From Ensifer oleiphilus (GTDB lineage: Bacteria > Pseudomonadota > Alphaproteobacteria > Rhizobiales > Rhizobiaceae), in contig NZ_JABWDU010000003.1 in the NCBI RefSeq assembly GCF_013371465.1, positions 248,001 to 312,000 of the forward strand: a stretch of DNA of 64,000 nucleotides. Reading direction: 5' to 3'. Positions 26,307 through 34,673 of this stretch are shown one piece after another. Position numbers and translations under genes: made by a program. The first letter of the stretch is position 1. Every line of letters starts with the position of its first letter. Below the pieces are notes generated by a model. That model was not told where the DNA came from. It did no database searches and worked only from the letters and a program-made list of their open reading frames with translations.

Positions 26307-27221
26307 ATGAATATAACCCTGCGGCAACTCAGGGCCTTCATCGCGGTGGCCGAACTCGGCCAGTTCAACATCGCCGCAAGGAACCTTCACCTTACACAAT
26401 CGGCGGTCAGCATCCTCGTCCGGGACCTGGAGTCGGAAATCGGTGTGCGCCTCTTCGACCGCCACACGCGCATGGTATCGCTGACGCTGGTTGGGCAGGA
26501 GTTCCTGCCGCAGGCCCGCAAGATATTGAAAGACCTGGAGCTCGCTGTCGGCGACGTGCGCGACAACGCCTCGCTGAAACGCGGTCAGGTCACCGTCGCT
26601 GCAGCTATCGTGCTCGCCGCAACCATCGTGCCGCCGATCATCGCCCGGTTCCTGCGGATATATCCGGAGATTTCCGTCAGCATCCGCGACATGCCGGAGG
26701 AGGCGATCAGCCCCGCGCTCAAGCGCAACGAAGTCGACATCGCCGTCGGCACGCTATCCGAAGAAGATCCCGAGATCACCGCCACCCCACTTTTGCGTGA
26801 CAAGCTGATGCTCGTCTGCCGGGAGGACCACCGTTTCGCCAAACGAAAGTCCGTGCGCTGGGAGGAAATGAAGGACGAATCCCTTATCACGCTTGCAGCG
26901 GCCAACCCGTTGCGCAACATCGTTGAACACAACCTTATCCGCGTCGTGCCGAACTTTCGGCCGAAGTACGAGGTGCGATTCTCGACGACCGCCATCAGCA
27001 TGATCGCCGCCGGCATGGGCGTTGCCGTCCTGCCGGAGAATTCCAGCCAACTCGCATCCGCCGTTCGTGTCGCGACTATCGACCTGATCGAACCGGACGT
27101 GATGCGAGACGTCTCACTCTTGCAGCGCCGCCAGCACAGCCTTTCGCCGGCCGCCGAGCATCTTAAAGCCGTATTCGTCGCCTGGGCGGCCGACCGCACT
27201 GGCTTGTCCGTCCGCGATTAA
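26307..27221 (+). CDS. LysR-family regulator of the BMP/amidohydrolase operon
   Basis: The 304-residue protein has an N-terminal winged helix (ITLRQLRAFIAVAELGQFNIAARNL, LTQSAVSILVRDLE) and a LysR effector domain. It is last in the BMP operon, same strand, 70 bp after the ATPase gene. Its DNA-binding domain is very like that of the LysR at 18705, so the two may recognise similar sites and cross-regulate. GGAGGGCG lies upstream of the start. Confidence 0.9.
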   Translation: MNITLRQLRAFIAVAELGQFNIAARNLHLTQSAVSILVRDLESEIGVRLFDRHTRMVSLTLVGQEFLPQARKILKDLELAVGDVRDNASLKRGQVTVAAAIVLAATIVPPIIARFLRIYPEISVSIRDMPEEAISPALKRNEVDIAVGTLSEEDPEITATPLLRDKLMLVCREDHRFAKRKSVRWEEMKDESLITLAAANPLRNIVEHNLIRVVPNFRPKYEVRFSTTAISMIAAGMGVAVLPENSSQLASAVRVATIDLIEPDVMRDVSLLQRRQHSLSPAAEHLKAVFVAWAADRTGLSVRD

Positions 27222-27599
27222 AAGGCACATCCCCCTTCACTTCCTCGGCTCACAGCGAACTGTGCGCCGATAGTGGTCACGGGTAGCGGCATCTCAATCT
27301 GAGGCACAATCTCGACCGATCCATACCCTCGGCAAGGGCAGCAGGATCATGCAGTCGCGCTTCCACGACTGTCCTGTGATCCGCATCAACGAGATGCCCG
27401 ATGTCTCGCGAAATTCACAAAGTCGGCGGAGAAACCAATGGGGACCCGGCATAACATCCATCGGCCCGGCAGTTGCCAATGCATGGCAACTGCTGACCAA
27501 CGCTTCGGTGCGCCAACGTCACGTCGCAGCAGATCGGCCGACGCCGCATGGCCGCGCCGTCGGCGCCAATCACAACCATACGCGTGAATTCGCAGCGTT
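27222..27599. other. convergent intergenic region, no gene seen
   Basis: These 378 bp separate the LysR gene (plus) from the kinase gene (minus), whose stop is at 27600. Apart from the stem-loop at 27247-27268, I find no domain-bearing frame or repeat. Confidence 0.5.
27247..27268 (+). terminator. stem-loop after the second LysR gene
   Basis: GGCTCACAG and CTGTGCGCC pair over nine positions with one mismatch around a CGAA tetraloop, 26 bp after the LysR stop. No U-run follows, so only weak terminator evidence. Confidence 0.35.
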
Positions 27600-29429
27600 C
27601 TAGGTGGCCATGGCAGCGGCCATCGCACTTCTTGTGGCATCGACAAGCTGCTGGTCGCTAAACGGCTTTGCGACCACGGGAACGCCCTTAAATCTCGCCG
27701 GAAGGTTCTCCCGGCCGTAGCCGCTCACAAACACGAAGGAGATTTTCCTCTCCTGCAGTGCCGAAGCCACGGCGTCGACAGCTTGTCCGCGCAAGTTTCC
27801 GTCAAGGAGCGCAACGTCGATATCGGCGTGTTTGATGATGGTCAACGCCTCGTCAATGCTCGCAGCGATGCCGGCGATTTCAAACCCGTCGGCTTCGAGC
27901 AACGTCGCAATATCGAGAGCGACAAGCGGCTCATCTTCGATGATCAGTGCCCGGCTTGGTTTTTGACAAGGCAAGACATCGCCCATGGCAGCGATCCGAT
28001 CACTTTCACTCGCCGACGTCAGCGGCGATTGGCCGTCCGCGCCGTCAGGTACGTCTTCGATCGAAAGCTTGATATGCCACTCGATCCCGTTTGCCGTGAT
28101 TGACATGTGGGCGGATCCGCCCCCAGCCCTAGCGCTTTGCTCGATCAACGTGGTTCCAAATCCCTTTGGTGCCGTCGCTTCGATGCCCTTCTTGCCTTCC
28201 TCAACCCATCGCAGATAGAGCATCCCGTCCTTGAACTGCCAGTCAAGCCGCGCTCGGCCCTCGGCAACCGAGTAGGCTCCATACTTGATGGCGTTGGTCG
28301 TGAGTTCGTGCACGATCATCGCGATATGAAGAGCTTCCTGGGGCTTGAGATAGACCGCCGGACCCCCATGCGTGAAACGGTCCTCGTCGATCAGTCCGAG
28401 CCTGAGCTGGTCTTCGACGATCTCATGCAGCTTTGCCCCCCGCCAGGTTGCCGCGCTCAACATTGAATGCGCCCTTGACATCGACTGAATGCGCCCGCCG
28501 AACGTTTGTGCAAACGAGGCGGGATCACCGGTAAACCGGAGTGTATGAGCCGCCATGGCCTGAACAGTTGCCAGCGTGTTCTTGACGCGATGATTGAGTT
28601 CGCCGATCAGCAGACGCTGCGTTTCTTCGGCGCGTTTGCGGCCGGTGACGTCGAGGACCTGGACGCTCATGGATGACAGACGGCCCTGCGCATCGTAAAG
28701 CGCGGAGAGATACCACTCGCCGGTGAACAGCGTGCCCTTGCGATCGCGCGCGACGAGTTCGCAAACGCCCCTTCCGCTTGCTCCATCCTCCACGAGCGTC
28801 GCTGCAAGTGACGCGAACTGTTCGGCATCCCTTGGTCGGAACACCTCAAGCTCGGCAAATGTGCGGCCCATTGCACCTTGCGCCGCCCAGCCGAGCATGC
28901 GTTCGGCCCCTTTCGACCAGGATGTCACACGAAACTGGCAATCCAGCTGTATGAACGCCATCGGCGAGTTGTCTGTATGTGCCTGGATCAGCTCGAGTGC
29001 CTGGTTGAGCTTTGCGGTCTGCGCGCGAAGCGAATTTCGCTGGCGTGCCAATTCGAAGAAGACGGCTGTCTTGTTGTGCAGAACGATCGGGTCGATCGGC
29101 TTTTGCAGATAATCGACGGCACCTGCCTCGTATCCCCGGAAACGCCGTGCTTCGTCGGCCGGCAGGGCCGTGAGGAAGATGATGGGAATGCTGCGCGTGC
29201 GCTCGGGCCCGCGCATGACTTCGGCCAGCTCGAACCCGTCCATACCCGGCATCTGCACGTCGAGAAGCGCAAGAGAGATGTCGTGGACCAGCAGCAATTC
29301 CAGAGCCTCAGCACCGGAACCGGCTCTGATGATCTCGAGCCCATCACGAGGCAACAGTGCTTCGAGCGCAACGAGGTTTTCTTCCAGATCGTCGACGATC
29401 AGGAACTTGACGGTGTCACGGTCAGCCAT
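27600..29429 (-). CDS. receiver-PAS-HWE/HisKA_2 histidine kinase-receiver hybrid protein
   Basis: From the ATG at 29429 (AAGGAA eight bases upstream) the protein has 609 residues. Order: an N-terminal receiver (IVDD, phospho-acceptor D57 in LLDVQMPGMDG, K in YLQKPID); a PAS domain (about 160-270); an HWE/HisKA_2 phosphotransfer region with GELNHRVKNTLATVQAMAAH; and an ATPase domain with HELTTNAIKYGA and GFGTTLIEQ. A C-terminal receiver (IIEDEPLVALDIATLLEADGFE, D in ALLDGNLRG) completes it. It has no membrane segment, so it is cytoplasmic. The start overlaps the cheR stop by eight bases. Such kinases in Rhizobiales often feed general-stress or light/energy pathways. Confidence 0.9.
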   Translation of the reverse strand: MADRDTVKFLIVDDLEENLVALEALLPRDGLEIIRAGSGAEALELLLVHDISLALLDVQMPGMDGFELAEVMRGPERTRSIPIIFLTALPADEARRFRGYEAGAVDYLQKPIDPIVLHNKTAVFFELARQRNSLRAQTAKLNQALELIQAHTDNSPMAFIQLDCQFRVTSWSKGAERMLGWAAQGAMGRTFAELEVFRPRDAEQFASLAATLVEDGASGRGVCELVARDRKGTLFTGEWYLSALYDAQGRLSSMSVQVLDVTGRKRAEETQRLLIGELNHRVKNTLATVQAMAAHTLRFTGDPASFAQTFGGRIQSMSRAHSMLSAATWRGAKLHEIVEDQLRLGLIDEDRFTHGGPAVYLKPQEALHIAMIVHELTTNAIKYGAYSVAEGRARLDWQFKDGMLYLRWVEEGKKGIEATAPKGFGTTLIEQSARAGGGSAHMSITANGIEWHIKLSIEDVPDGADGQSPLTSASESDRIAAMGDVLPCQKPSRALIIEDEPLVALDIATLLEADGFEIAGIAASIDEALTIIKHADIDVALLDGNLRGQAVDAVASALQERKISFVFVSGYGRENLPARFKGVPVVAKPFSDQQLVDATRSAMAAAMAT

Positions 29430-30294
29430 GACGCATTCCTTCATTGATATGATGCCGCGTGTGCTTGCGGTAGATTTTCTCAGCCCGGCCAAAGACATCG
29501 AACCGGTCTGCATATGCCGAAAAGCTCAAGGTCTCCTGCATACCGAGCCCGAGGAACCCGCCATGCACGAGCGAGTGATCGAACACAGCGATAGCGCGAT
29601 CCTGCAGCGCCCTGTCGAAATAGATGAGCACGTTCCTGCACGAGACCAGATGGACTTCCGAGAACACCTGGTCGCTCACCAGGCTATGTTCGGAAAAGAC
29701 GGTGCGTGCCCGCAGCGATTTGTCGAAAACGGCCGAGCCATAGGCCGCGGTATAGTAGTCGGACAGCGACGACCTTCCGCCGGACAAACGGTGGTTCTCG
29801 GTGAAGCGCGCCATGCGATCCAGCGCATAGATGCCCGCCTCCGCCTTCTTCAGCGCAGCCGGATTGATGTCTGTCGCATAGAACATGGTGCGGTTTTCGA
29901 GACCCTCTTCCCGAAAAAGGATGGAGAGAGAGTAAAGCTCCTCTCCATCGCTGCAGCCCGCAACCCAGACTTTGAGCGAAGGGTAGGTTTTCAGGTGCGG
30001 GATCACCTTCTCCCGCAGCACACGGTAATACTCGGGATCGCGGAACAACTCGCTCACCTGCACAGTCAGGAAATTGAGCAATTCACGAAAAGTCGAGGGC
30101 TGATGGAGCACAAGGTGCTGAAGCATGGAGAGGCTGCTGCACCCGAAATGGACCTTCGCCTGTTCCATCCGTCGCGCCAGCGATGCCTGGGAATAGCCCC
30201 TGAAGTCGTAGTGGCTCTTCTGGTAGATGGCCTCCAGCAGCAAGGTGAGCTCGATCTCGTCAATCCTGCTTGCAGGCATTGCAGCGTCGGTCAT
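29422..30294 (-). CDS. cheR: CheR-family protein glutamate methyltransferase
   Basis: The 290-residue product has the CheR all-alpha N-terminal domain (YDFRGYSQASLARRMEQAKVHFG) and an AdoMet-dependent methyltransferase domain with VWVAGCSDGEELYSLSIL, FYATDINPAALKKAEAGIY and LVSCRNVLIYFD. CheR methylates chemoreceptor glutamates. No che genes, receptors or CheB lie nearby; instead the gene is sandwiched between two hybrid kinases with overlaps on both sides (29422-29429 and 30291-30294). That argues for a non-chemotactic signalling module of the type where CheR-like proteins act with PAS/kinase proteins. Confidence 0.9.
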   Translation of the reverse strand: MTDAAMPASRIDEIELTLLLEAIYQKSHYDFRGYSQASLARRMEQAKVHFGCSSLSMLQHLVLHQPSTFRELLNFLTVQVSELFRDPEYYRVLREKVIPHLKTYPSLKVWVAGCSDGEELYSLSILFREEGLENRTMFYATDINPAALKKAEAGIYALDRMARFTENHRLSGGRSSLSDYYTAAYGSAVFDKSLRARTVFSEHSLVSDQVFSEVHLVSCRNVLIYFDRALQDRAIAVFDHSLVHGGFLGLGMQETLSFSAYADRFDVFGRAEKIYRKHTRHHINEGMRHG

Positions 30295-33200
30295 CGCGAG
30301 ATCCAGACCCGCGCCAAAGATAGAAGCTTGTCGACATCAAGCGGCTTGGCCAGATAGTCGTTGGCCCCGGCGTCGATCGACTGCTGCTGATCCTGAGGCA
30401 TGGCTTTTGCCGTCAGCATGATGATCGGCAGGCTATTCAGACCCGGCCGCCTGCGGATTTCGCGAACCGCGGTCAATCCGTCCATTTCGGGCATCATCAC
30501 GTCCATGAGCACGAGATCGAATGGCGATCCGGTGCCGGTGCCTTGCTGCTGCCCCTCGTCTATTGCCTTCAATGCCTCCAGCCCGTTTCTGGCGATGGTG
30601 ACACTGGCGCCATGTGTTTCGAAGATGCTGGTCAAGGCATAGACATTGCGCACGTCGTCCTCGACGATCAGGATCCGCCGGCCTTGCACCGCTTCATCGC
30701 GATTGAGCGATTTTGCCAGCATTTCCTGCTGCTGGTTTGGAAGCGTGGAGACGACCTGGTGCAGGAAAAGCGTGACCTCGTCGAGCAGGCGCTCGGGCGA
30801 CTTTGCTCCCTTGATGATGATGGATTTGGCGTATCGCCTCAGGCGCAGCTCGTCGTCCGGGGTTATGTCGCGACCGGTATAGACGATGACCGGCGGGAAG
30901 GCGATCGACGAGTCCTGGCTCAGTTCGTCGAGCACATCCAGGCCCGAGGCGTCGGGCAGGGTCAGATCCAGCACCATGCAATCGAACGTCTCGCCTCTCA
31001 GCTTTGCCAGGCATTCGGCTGCGGTCTTGGCGCCGACCGTGCTGACATTGCGGGAGCCCAAGAGCAGTTGCACGCTTTCAAGCTGCGTCGCATCGTCCTC
31101 GACCACGAGCACGCGCCGAACGGGTTCGAGCATCTTATGCTCCAAGCCTTCCAGCGCCTGCACCAGTTCTTCGCGCTTGACCGGCTTAAGCGTGTATCCA
31201 GCCGCGCCCAGCGCGCGCGCACGGCGAACGTAATCGGACGCGGAGACGACGTGCACGGGGATGTGGCGGGTCCGCAAATCATGTTTCAGCCTGTCGAGTA
31301 CGAACAGGCCCGTATGATCGGGAAGACCGATATCAAGGATGATGGCATGTGGAAGGTACTGGCGGGCAAGAATGACGCCATCTTCCGCAGTGCCGGCGAC
31401 AATGCATTGGAAGCCGAGCTCGTGGGCGAGATCGTAAAGGATCTCGGCGAAAGTCGCATCATCCTCGACTGCGAGCATAACGCGTCCACCGGCCGTCAAT
31501 TTGCCGCGGTCGTCCGGGATCAGCTTGGGCGGGCTGCTGATCGTTGATCCCTCTTGCGAGGAACGCGCCTGCAAGGGTGGCGTGTGTGTAATTGTCGGCC
31601 GGGCGACGACAGACGCTCTGGTCGGCATCGGTACTGCCGCTTCAAGCTCCAGAGGCAGGACGAGCTTGAAAGTGCTGCCCTTCCCTTCCAGGCTTTCCAC
31701 CTCGATGCGGCCACCGAGCATGGTACCGAGTTCGCGCGAAATCGAAAGTCCGAGACCGGTTCCGCCGTATCTGCGGCTGATCGTGCCGTCGGCCTGCCGG
31801 AACGGTTCGAAGATCGCCTGCTGGTGTTCTTCGGAAATTCCGATCCCGGTGTCTCGAACGCTGAACGCGATATGGCGTCCTCCGCTCTTTTCGATAGCCA
31901 GCGCAACTTCGCCACTATGCGTGAACTTGATCGCGTTGCTGAGGAAGTTCTTGAGGATCTGCTCCAATCTCAGCGGGTCGGTGACGACTGTCGCCGGCGT
32001 CTGGGGTTGGATGTCCGTGCGAAGCTTCAGCCCTTTCTCGACGGCGGTGGTTTCGAACATGCCCTTCAGCTTGCCGACGATATCGGCAATTGCGACCGAG
32101 CGAGGTTGCACCTCGACTTGGCCGGCCTCGATCTTGGATATGTCGAGGATATCGTTGATCAGCAGCAGAAGGTCGTTACCCGAGGACTTGATCGTGTTGG
32201 CGAACTTGACCTGTTCCGCGCTCAGGTTGCCCGCCTTGTTGTCGGCGAGCAGTTGGGCAAGGATGAGCAACGAGTTCAATGGTGTCCGCAACTCGTGCGA
32301 CATATTGGAGAGGAACTCGGATTTGTAGCGGCTTCCCTTTTCCAGGTCTCGGGCCTGCTGCTGCAGCACCAGTTTGGCGCCAGCGAGGTCGTCGCGCTGT
32401 GCCTCGAGTTCGCGTGTCTGCCGCTCAAGCTGAGCGTTGTTCTGCTCCAGTTCGGTCTGCTGAAGCTCCAGCCGTGATTGCGAATCCTGCAAGGACCTGC
32501 TTTGAGCCTCGAGCTCGTCATTGGCGGCGCGCATCTCGTCGCTTTGTGCCTGAAGTTCGGCCGCCTGTTCTCGCGTCTCTTCGAGAAGGTCGCGCAAGCT
32601 TTCGCGATATTCCACCGAACGGATGGCGATGCCGATCATGGGAGACAGCCGTTCAACGAGCGCGGCGGCGTCCGTTTGGTTATCGTTGAGGAAGCCGAAT
32701 TCCAAAACAGCGTTGACGACACCGTTATCCTGTGCGGCAAACATCAAGAGATTGCGTGGAACCGCGCGGCCAAGACCCGAGCCGACATAGAGGTAGTTCT
32801 CCGGGACGGCCGTGAGTGTGATGGTCTTGCCATCCTTCGCGACCTGACCGATGAGACCGTCTCCGATTGCGACCGACTGCGGGACCGGCGCATCGTCCGG
32901 CACGCCGAACGAAGCCTTGCGACAGAAGGTGGCGTCCTTGCGGATAAAGATCGCTGCACTCTGTGCACCAAGAAAGGACGTCAGATAGTCGAGCACGTTG
33001 TCAGAGAGCTGATCGATCGTCTGCTCGCCCGCTATGCGCCGAGCAAGCCCCACCTGGCCCTCCTGCAACCACTCCTGGCGACGAACCTCGGTCTTGTTCC
33101 GGATGAACGCAAAGCCGGTGGCCGCCAGGACCCAAATGGTCGCGACGCAGAGGGAGCGGTTGATCTGAGCGAGGCTTTCGGAGACACCGCTCGGAGCCAG

Positions 33201-33419
33201 AAAATACCCGATGACGATCAGGATGGTCGACACGAGCGCCACTATGATGGGCACCTCTTGCCGCCAGGCAAAGAAGGATACGGCGGCCGCCAGAATGTAG
33301 ACCACCCAGACGGCGGTGCCGAGCGGCAGCATGAGGTCGGCGGTAAAGGGCAACACGACCAAGATCGCGAGGAGAGCATAAATCCAAGGGGCGGATTTTT
33401 CCGCCGATGCAGTCGTCAT
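30291..33419 (-). CDS. membrane GAF hybrid histidine kinase with three receivers
   Basis: From the ATG at 33419 the protein has 1042 residues. It has three or four N-terminal membrane segments, a GAF domain (about 125-270), a long Q/E/L-rich coiled coil (about 275-365), and HisKA with FLSNMSHELRTPLNSLL. HATPase_c (NFLSNAIKF, DTGIGI, GGTGLGLSIS) and three receiver domains follow (LDIGLPDHTG, LDLTLPDASG, MDVMMPEMDG). This matches the GAF/HAMP-type hybrid kinases that carry multiple C-terminal receivers. Its stop overlaps the cheR start by four bases (TGA within ATGA-like overlap at 30291-30294), so kinase, cheR and the second kinase form one operon. A TTG start at 33428 would add three residues but has poor spacing. 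Confidence 0.9.
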   Translation of the reverse strand: MTTASAEKSAPWIYALLAILVVLPFTADLMLPLGTAVWVVYILAAAVSFFAWRQEVPIIVALVSTILIVIGYFLAPSGVSESLAQINRSLCVATIWVLAATGFAFIRNKTEVRRQEWLQEGQVGLARRIAGEQTIDQLSDNVLDYLTSFLGAQSAAIFIRKDATFCRKASFGVPDDAPVPQSVAIGDGLIGQVAKDGKTITLTAVPENYLYVGSGLGRAVPRNLLMFAAQDNGVVNAVLEFGFLNDNQTDAAALVERLSPMIGIAIRSVEYRESLRDLLEETREQAAELQAQSDEMRAANDELEAQSRSLQDSQSRLELQQTELEQNNAQLERQTRELEAQRDDLAGAKLVLQQQARDLEKGSRYKSEFLSNMSHELRTPLNSLLILAQLLADNKAGNLSAEQVKFANTIKSSGNDLLLLINDILDISKIEAGQVEVQPRSVAIADIVGKLKGMFETTAVEKGLKLRTDIQPQTPATVVTDPLRLEQILKNFLSNAIKFTHSGEVALAIEKSGGRHIAFSVRDTGIGISEEHQQAIFEPFRQADGTISRRYGGTGLGLSISRELGTMLGGRIEVESLEGKGSTFKLVLPLELEAAVPMPTRASVVARPTITHTPPLQARSSQEGSTISSPPKLIPDDRGKLTAGGRVMLAVEDDATFAEILYDLAHELGFQCIVAGTAEDGVILARQYLPHAIILDIGLPDHTGLFVLDRLKHDLRTRHIPVHVVSASDYVRRARALGAAGYTLKPVKREELVQALEGLEHKMLEPVRRVLVVEDDATQLESVQLLLGSRNVSTVGAKTAAECLAKLRGETFDCMVLDLTLPDASGLDVLDELSQDSSIAFPPVIVYTGRDITPDDELRLRRYAKSIIIKGAKSPERLLDEVTLFLHQVVSTLPNQQQEMLAKSLNRDEAVQGRRILIVEDDVRNVYALTSIFETHGASVTIARNGLEALKAIDEGQQQGTGTGSPFDLVLMDVMMPEMDGLTAVREIRRRPGLNSLPIIMLTAKAMPQDQQQSIDAGANDYLAKPLDVDKLLSLARVWISR

Positions 33420-33578
33420 GTGTCTCAATGTCCTCGAGCCGATGCCACGTTCAGCTCACAACTAGCCCTGTAGCAACGCGCCAGATAGGGCCGGGCATCG
33501 CATTGTCCAGTCAAGGCTGGATAAATATTCAGCCCCTTCGCAGAGCCTTCGCGACGCCGTCGGGTGCAGCGCCCCCCG

Positions 33579-33863
33579 TCACTTGGTTTGGCTGGTCTTT
33601 GTCCGGGGCCATTTTCCCGCGCGCGTCGGCTCATAGACCGAAACAAGATCAATCAGGCCCTTATGGCGGCTGGCGGCAAGTTGGAGTTTGGGGACGGTGT
33701 CATGACCCGCCCGGAAAAGGCTAAGCAAGATAGCCGCCGCTAGTGCGGTATCTGGGTGATCCCTGGGCAGCGACTGCCGCTTGCGCCATTCGTCGAGCAC
33801 CGTTTCGACCGTTTGGATGTCGCCGGGTCCGAAGGTGGTTTCAAGAAAACTTTTTATACGCAT
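33579..33863 (-). CDS. small hypothetical protein
   Basis: From the ATG at 33863 the product has 94 residues, MRIKSFLETTFGPGDIQTVE onward. It is predicted mostly helical, with a central TALAAAILLSLFRAG helix and a basic C terminus (RAGKWPRTKTSQTK). I do not recognise the family. Codon use resembles the neighbours, and the pattern of a short acidic-to-basic protein without signal peptide is typical of rhizobial conserved hypotheticals. Only a weak GGACC precedes the start. It is separate from the kinase operon (start 33419). Confidence 0.5.
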   Translation of the reverse strand: MRIKSFLETTFGPGDIQTVETVLDEWRKRQSLPRDHPDTALAAAILLSLFRAGHDTVPKLQLAASRHKGLIDLVSVYEPTRAGKWPRTKTSQTK

Positions 33864-34349
33864 TTTGCAGGTCCATTGCGAAACGACAGCGATTTGGAGC
33901 GGCAGATGGAGGGTTAAGGGCCAGATCCGGGCGCTCAAGATCGCTACAGGAAGATCGCAGACGTCTTGTAACTCTCCCCAGCCGTTTCGGTTCCACTAAC
34001 GATGTTTGCCGAACGACGACCTTTCCAATGCGGGCGCCGCCTCGAGCAAACGGCACTGGAACTTGGGCCAATGAAAATTCCGGAATGGCGTTCGACGTGG
34101 CGAACCGTGATATTCGTAGAAACGAATGTTCTTCTTGCCGTCGTGATCGATGATCCGGCATTGGCAACTGCTGCCTTGGGATTGACGGAGAGCTAATATG
34201 CCAAGACTATAGGCGGCCCGAAGCGGAGGTGGTTCTTAACGTTATCGAGCCTTCCCCATGATTTCATTTGCCCGGCAGGCTTAAGACGGTAGTGCAGTGC
34301 GAGTTATCGCTTGAAAGACGGTGTGCCAGTGCCTCGGTGATGGTGAGGA
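33864..34349. other. intergenic region with weak gene remnants
   Basis: I find no gene I would call. A plus-strand frame ending at 34196 contains VIFVETNVLLAVVIDDP, reminiscent of the N terminus of a PIN-domain toxin, but it stops after about 27 more bases-worth of residues and has no antitoxin partner. The stretch borders an IS relic and probably represents decayed DNA. Confidence 0.4.
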
Positions 34350-34545
34350 CTTGAACATCAAGGTCGGATCGAGCGGCGGGCGGCCGTGATCGGCCCAGTA
34401 AAGACCTGCAACACGATCGTGCATGAAGGAAAAATCGATCACCGCGTCTATTCTGCGAAGCAGGTGATCCTTCGAAACCAAGCTATCGAGCGTAACCATC
34501 TCGAGAGATGTCTGTTCGGGAACGGGTTTGTCAACATGACCCAGT
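34350..34545 (-). pseudogene. IS1182-family transposase N-terminal relic
   Basis: Reading down from about 34545 the minus strand encodes LGHVDKPVPEQTSLEMVTLD and then SLVSKDHLLRRIDAVIDFSF, DRVAGLYWADHGRPPLDPTLMFK, ending at 34350. This is the conserved start of IS1182/IS5-like DDE transposases. After MFK the frame continues into unrelated SSPSPRHWHT sequence, so the catalytic domain is deleted. No start codon is preserved in frame at the expected place. It is a truncated, inactive relic. Confidence 0.8.
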
Positions 34546-34572
34546 GAATCACAAACCCCCAGCTCTCGCCAA

Positions 34573-34630
34573 GGGTTTGTCAGCAGTCTGACCCCGCCAG
34601 AATTTGACGGGGTTTGTTTGCAGTCTGGCC
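34573..34630. repeat. two 21-bp direct repeats next to the IS1182 relic
   Basis: GGGTTTGTCAGCAGTCTGACC (34573-34593, two bases over 20 so described in halves GGGTTTGTCA and GCAGTCTGACC) recurs at 34610-34630 with three substitutions, a 37-bp period. A shorter GGGTTTGTCA copy lies near 34526. These are probably terminal or subterminal repeats of the lost insertion sequence. Confidence 0.5.
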
Positions 34631-34673
34631 GCAGTGACTTTCACCGCAGCTTCGCCTTTTGAACGTCAGACAT

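Noticed and set aside
34002-34196. PIN-domain-toxin-like frame (VIFVETNVLLAVV)
   Set aside because: Only the first about 25 residues resemble a PIN start. The frame stops shortly after, no catalytic acids downstream or antitoxin gene were found, so a toxin-antitoxin call is not supported.
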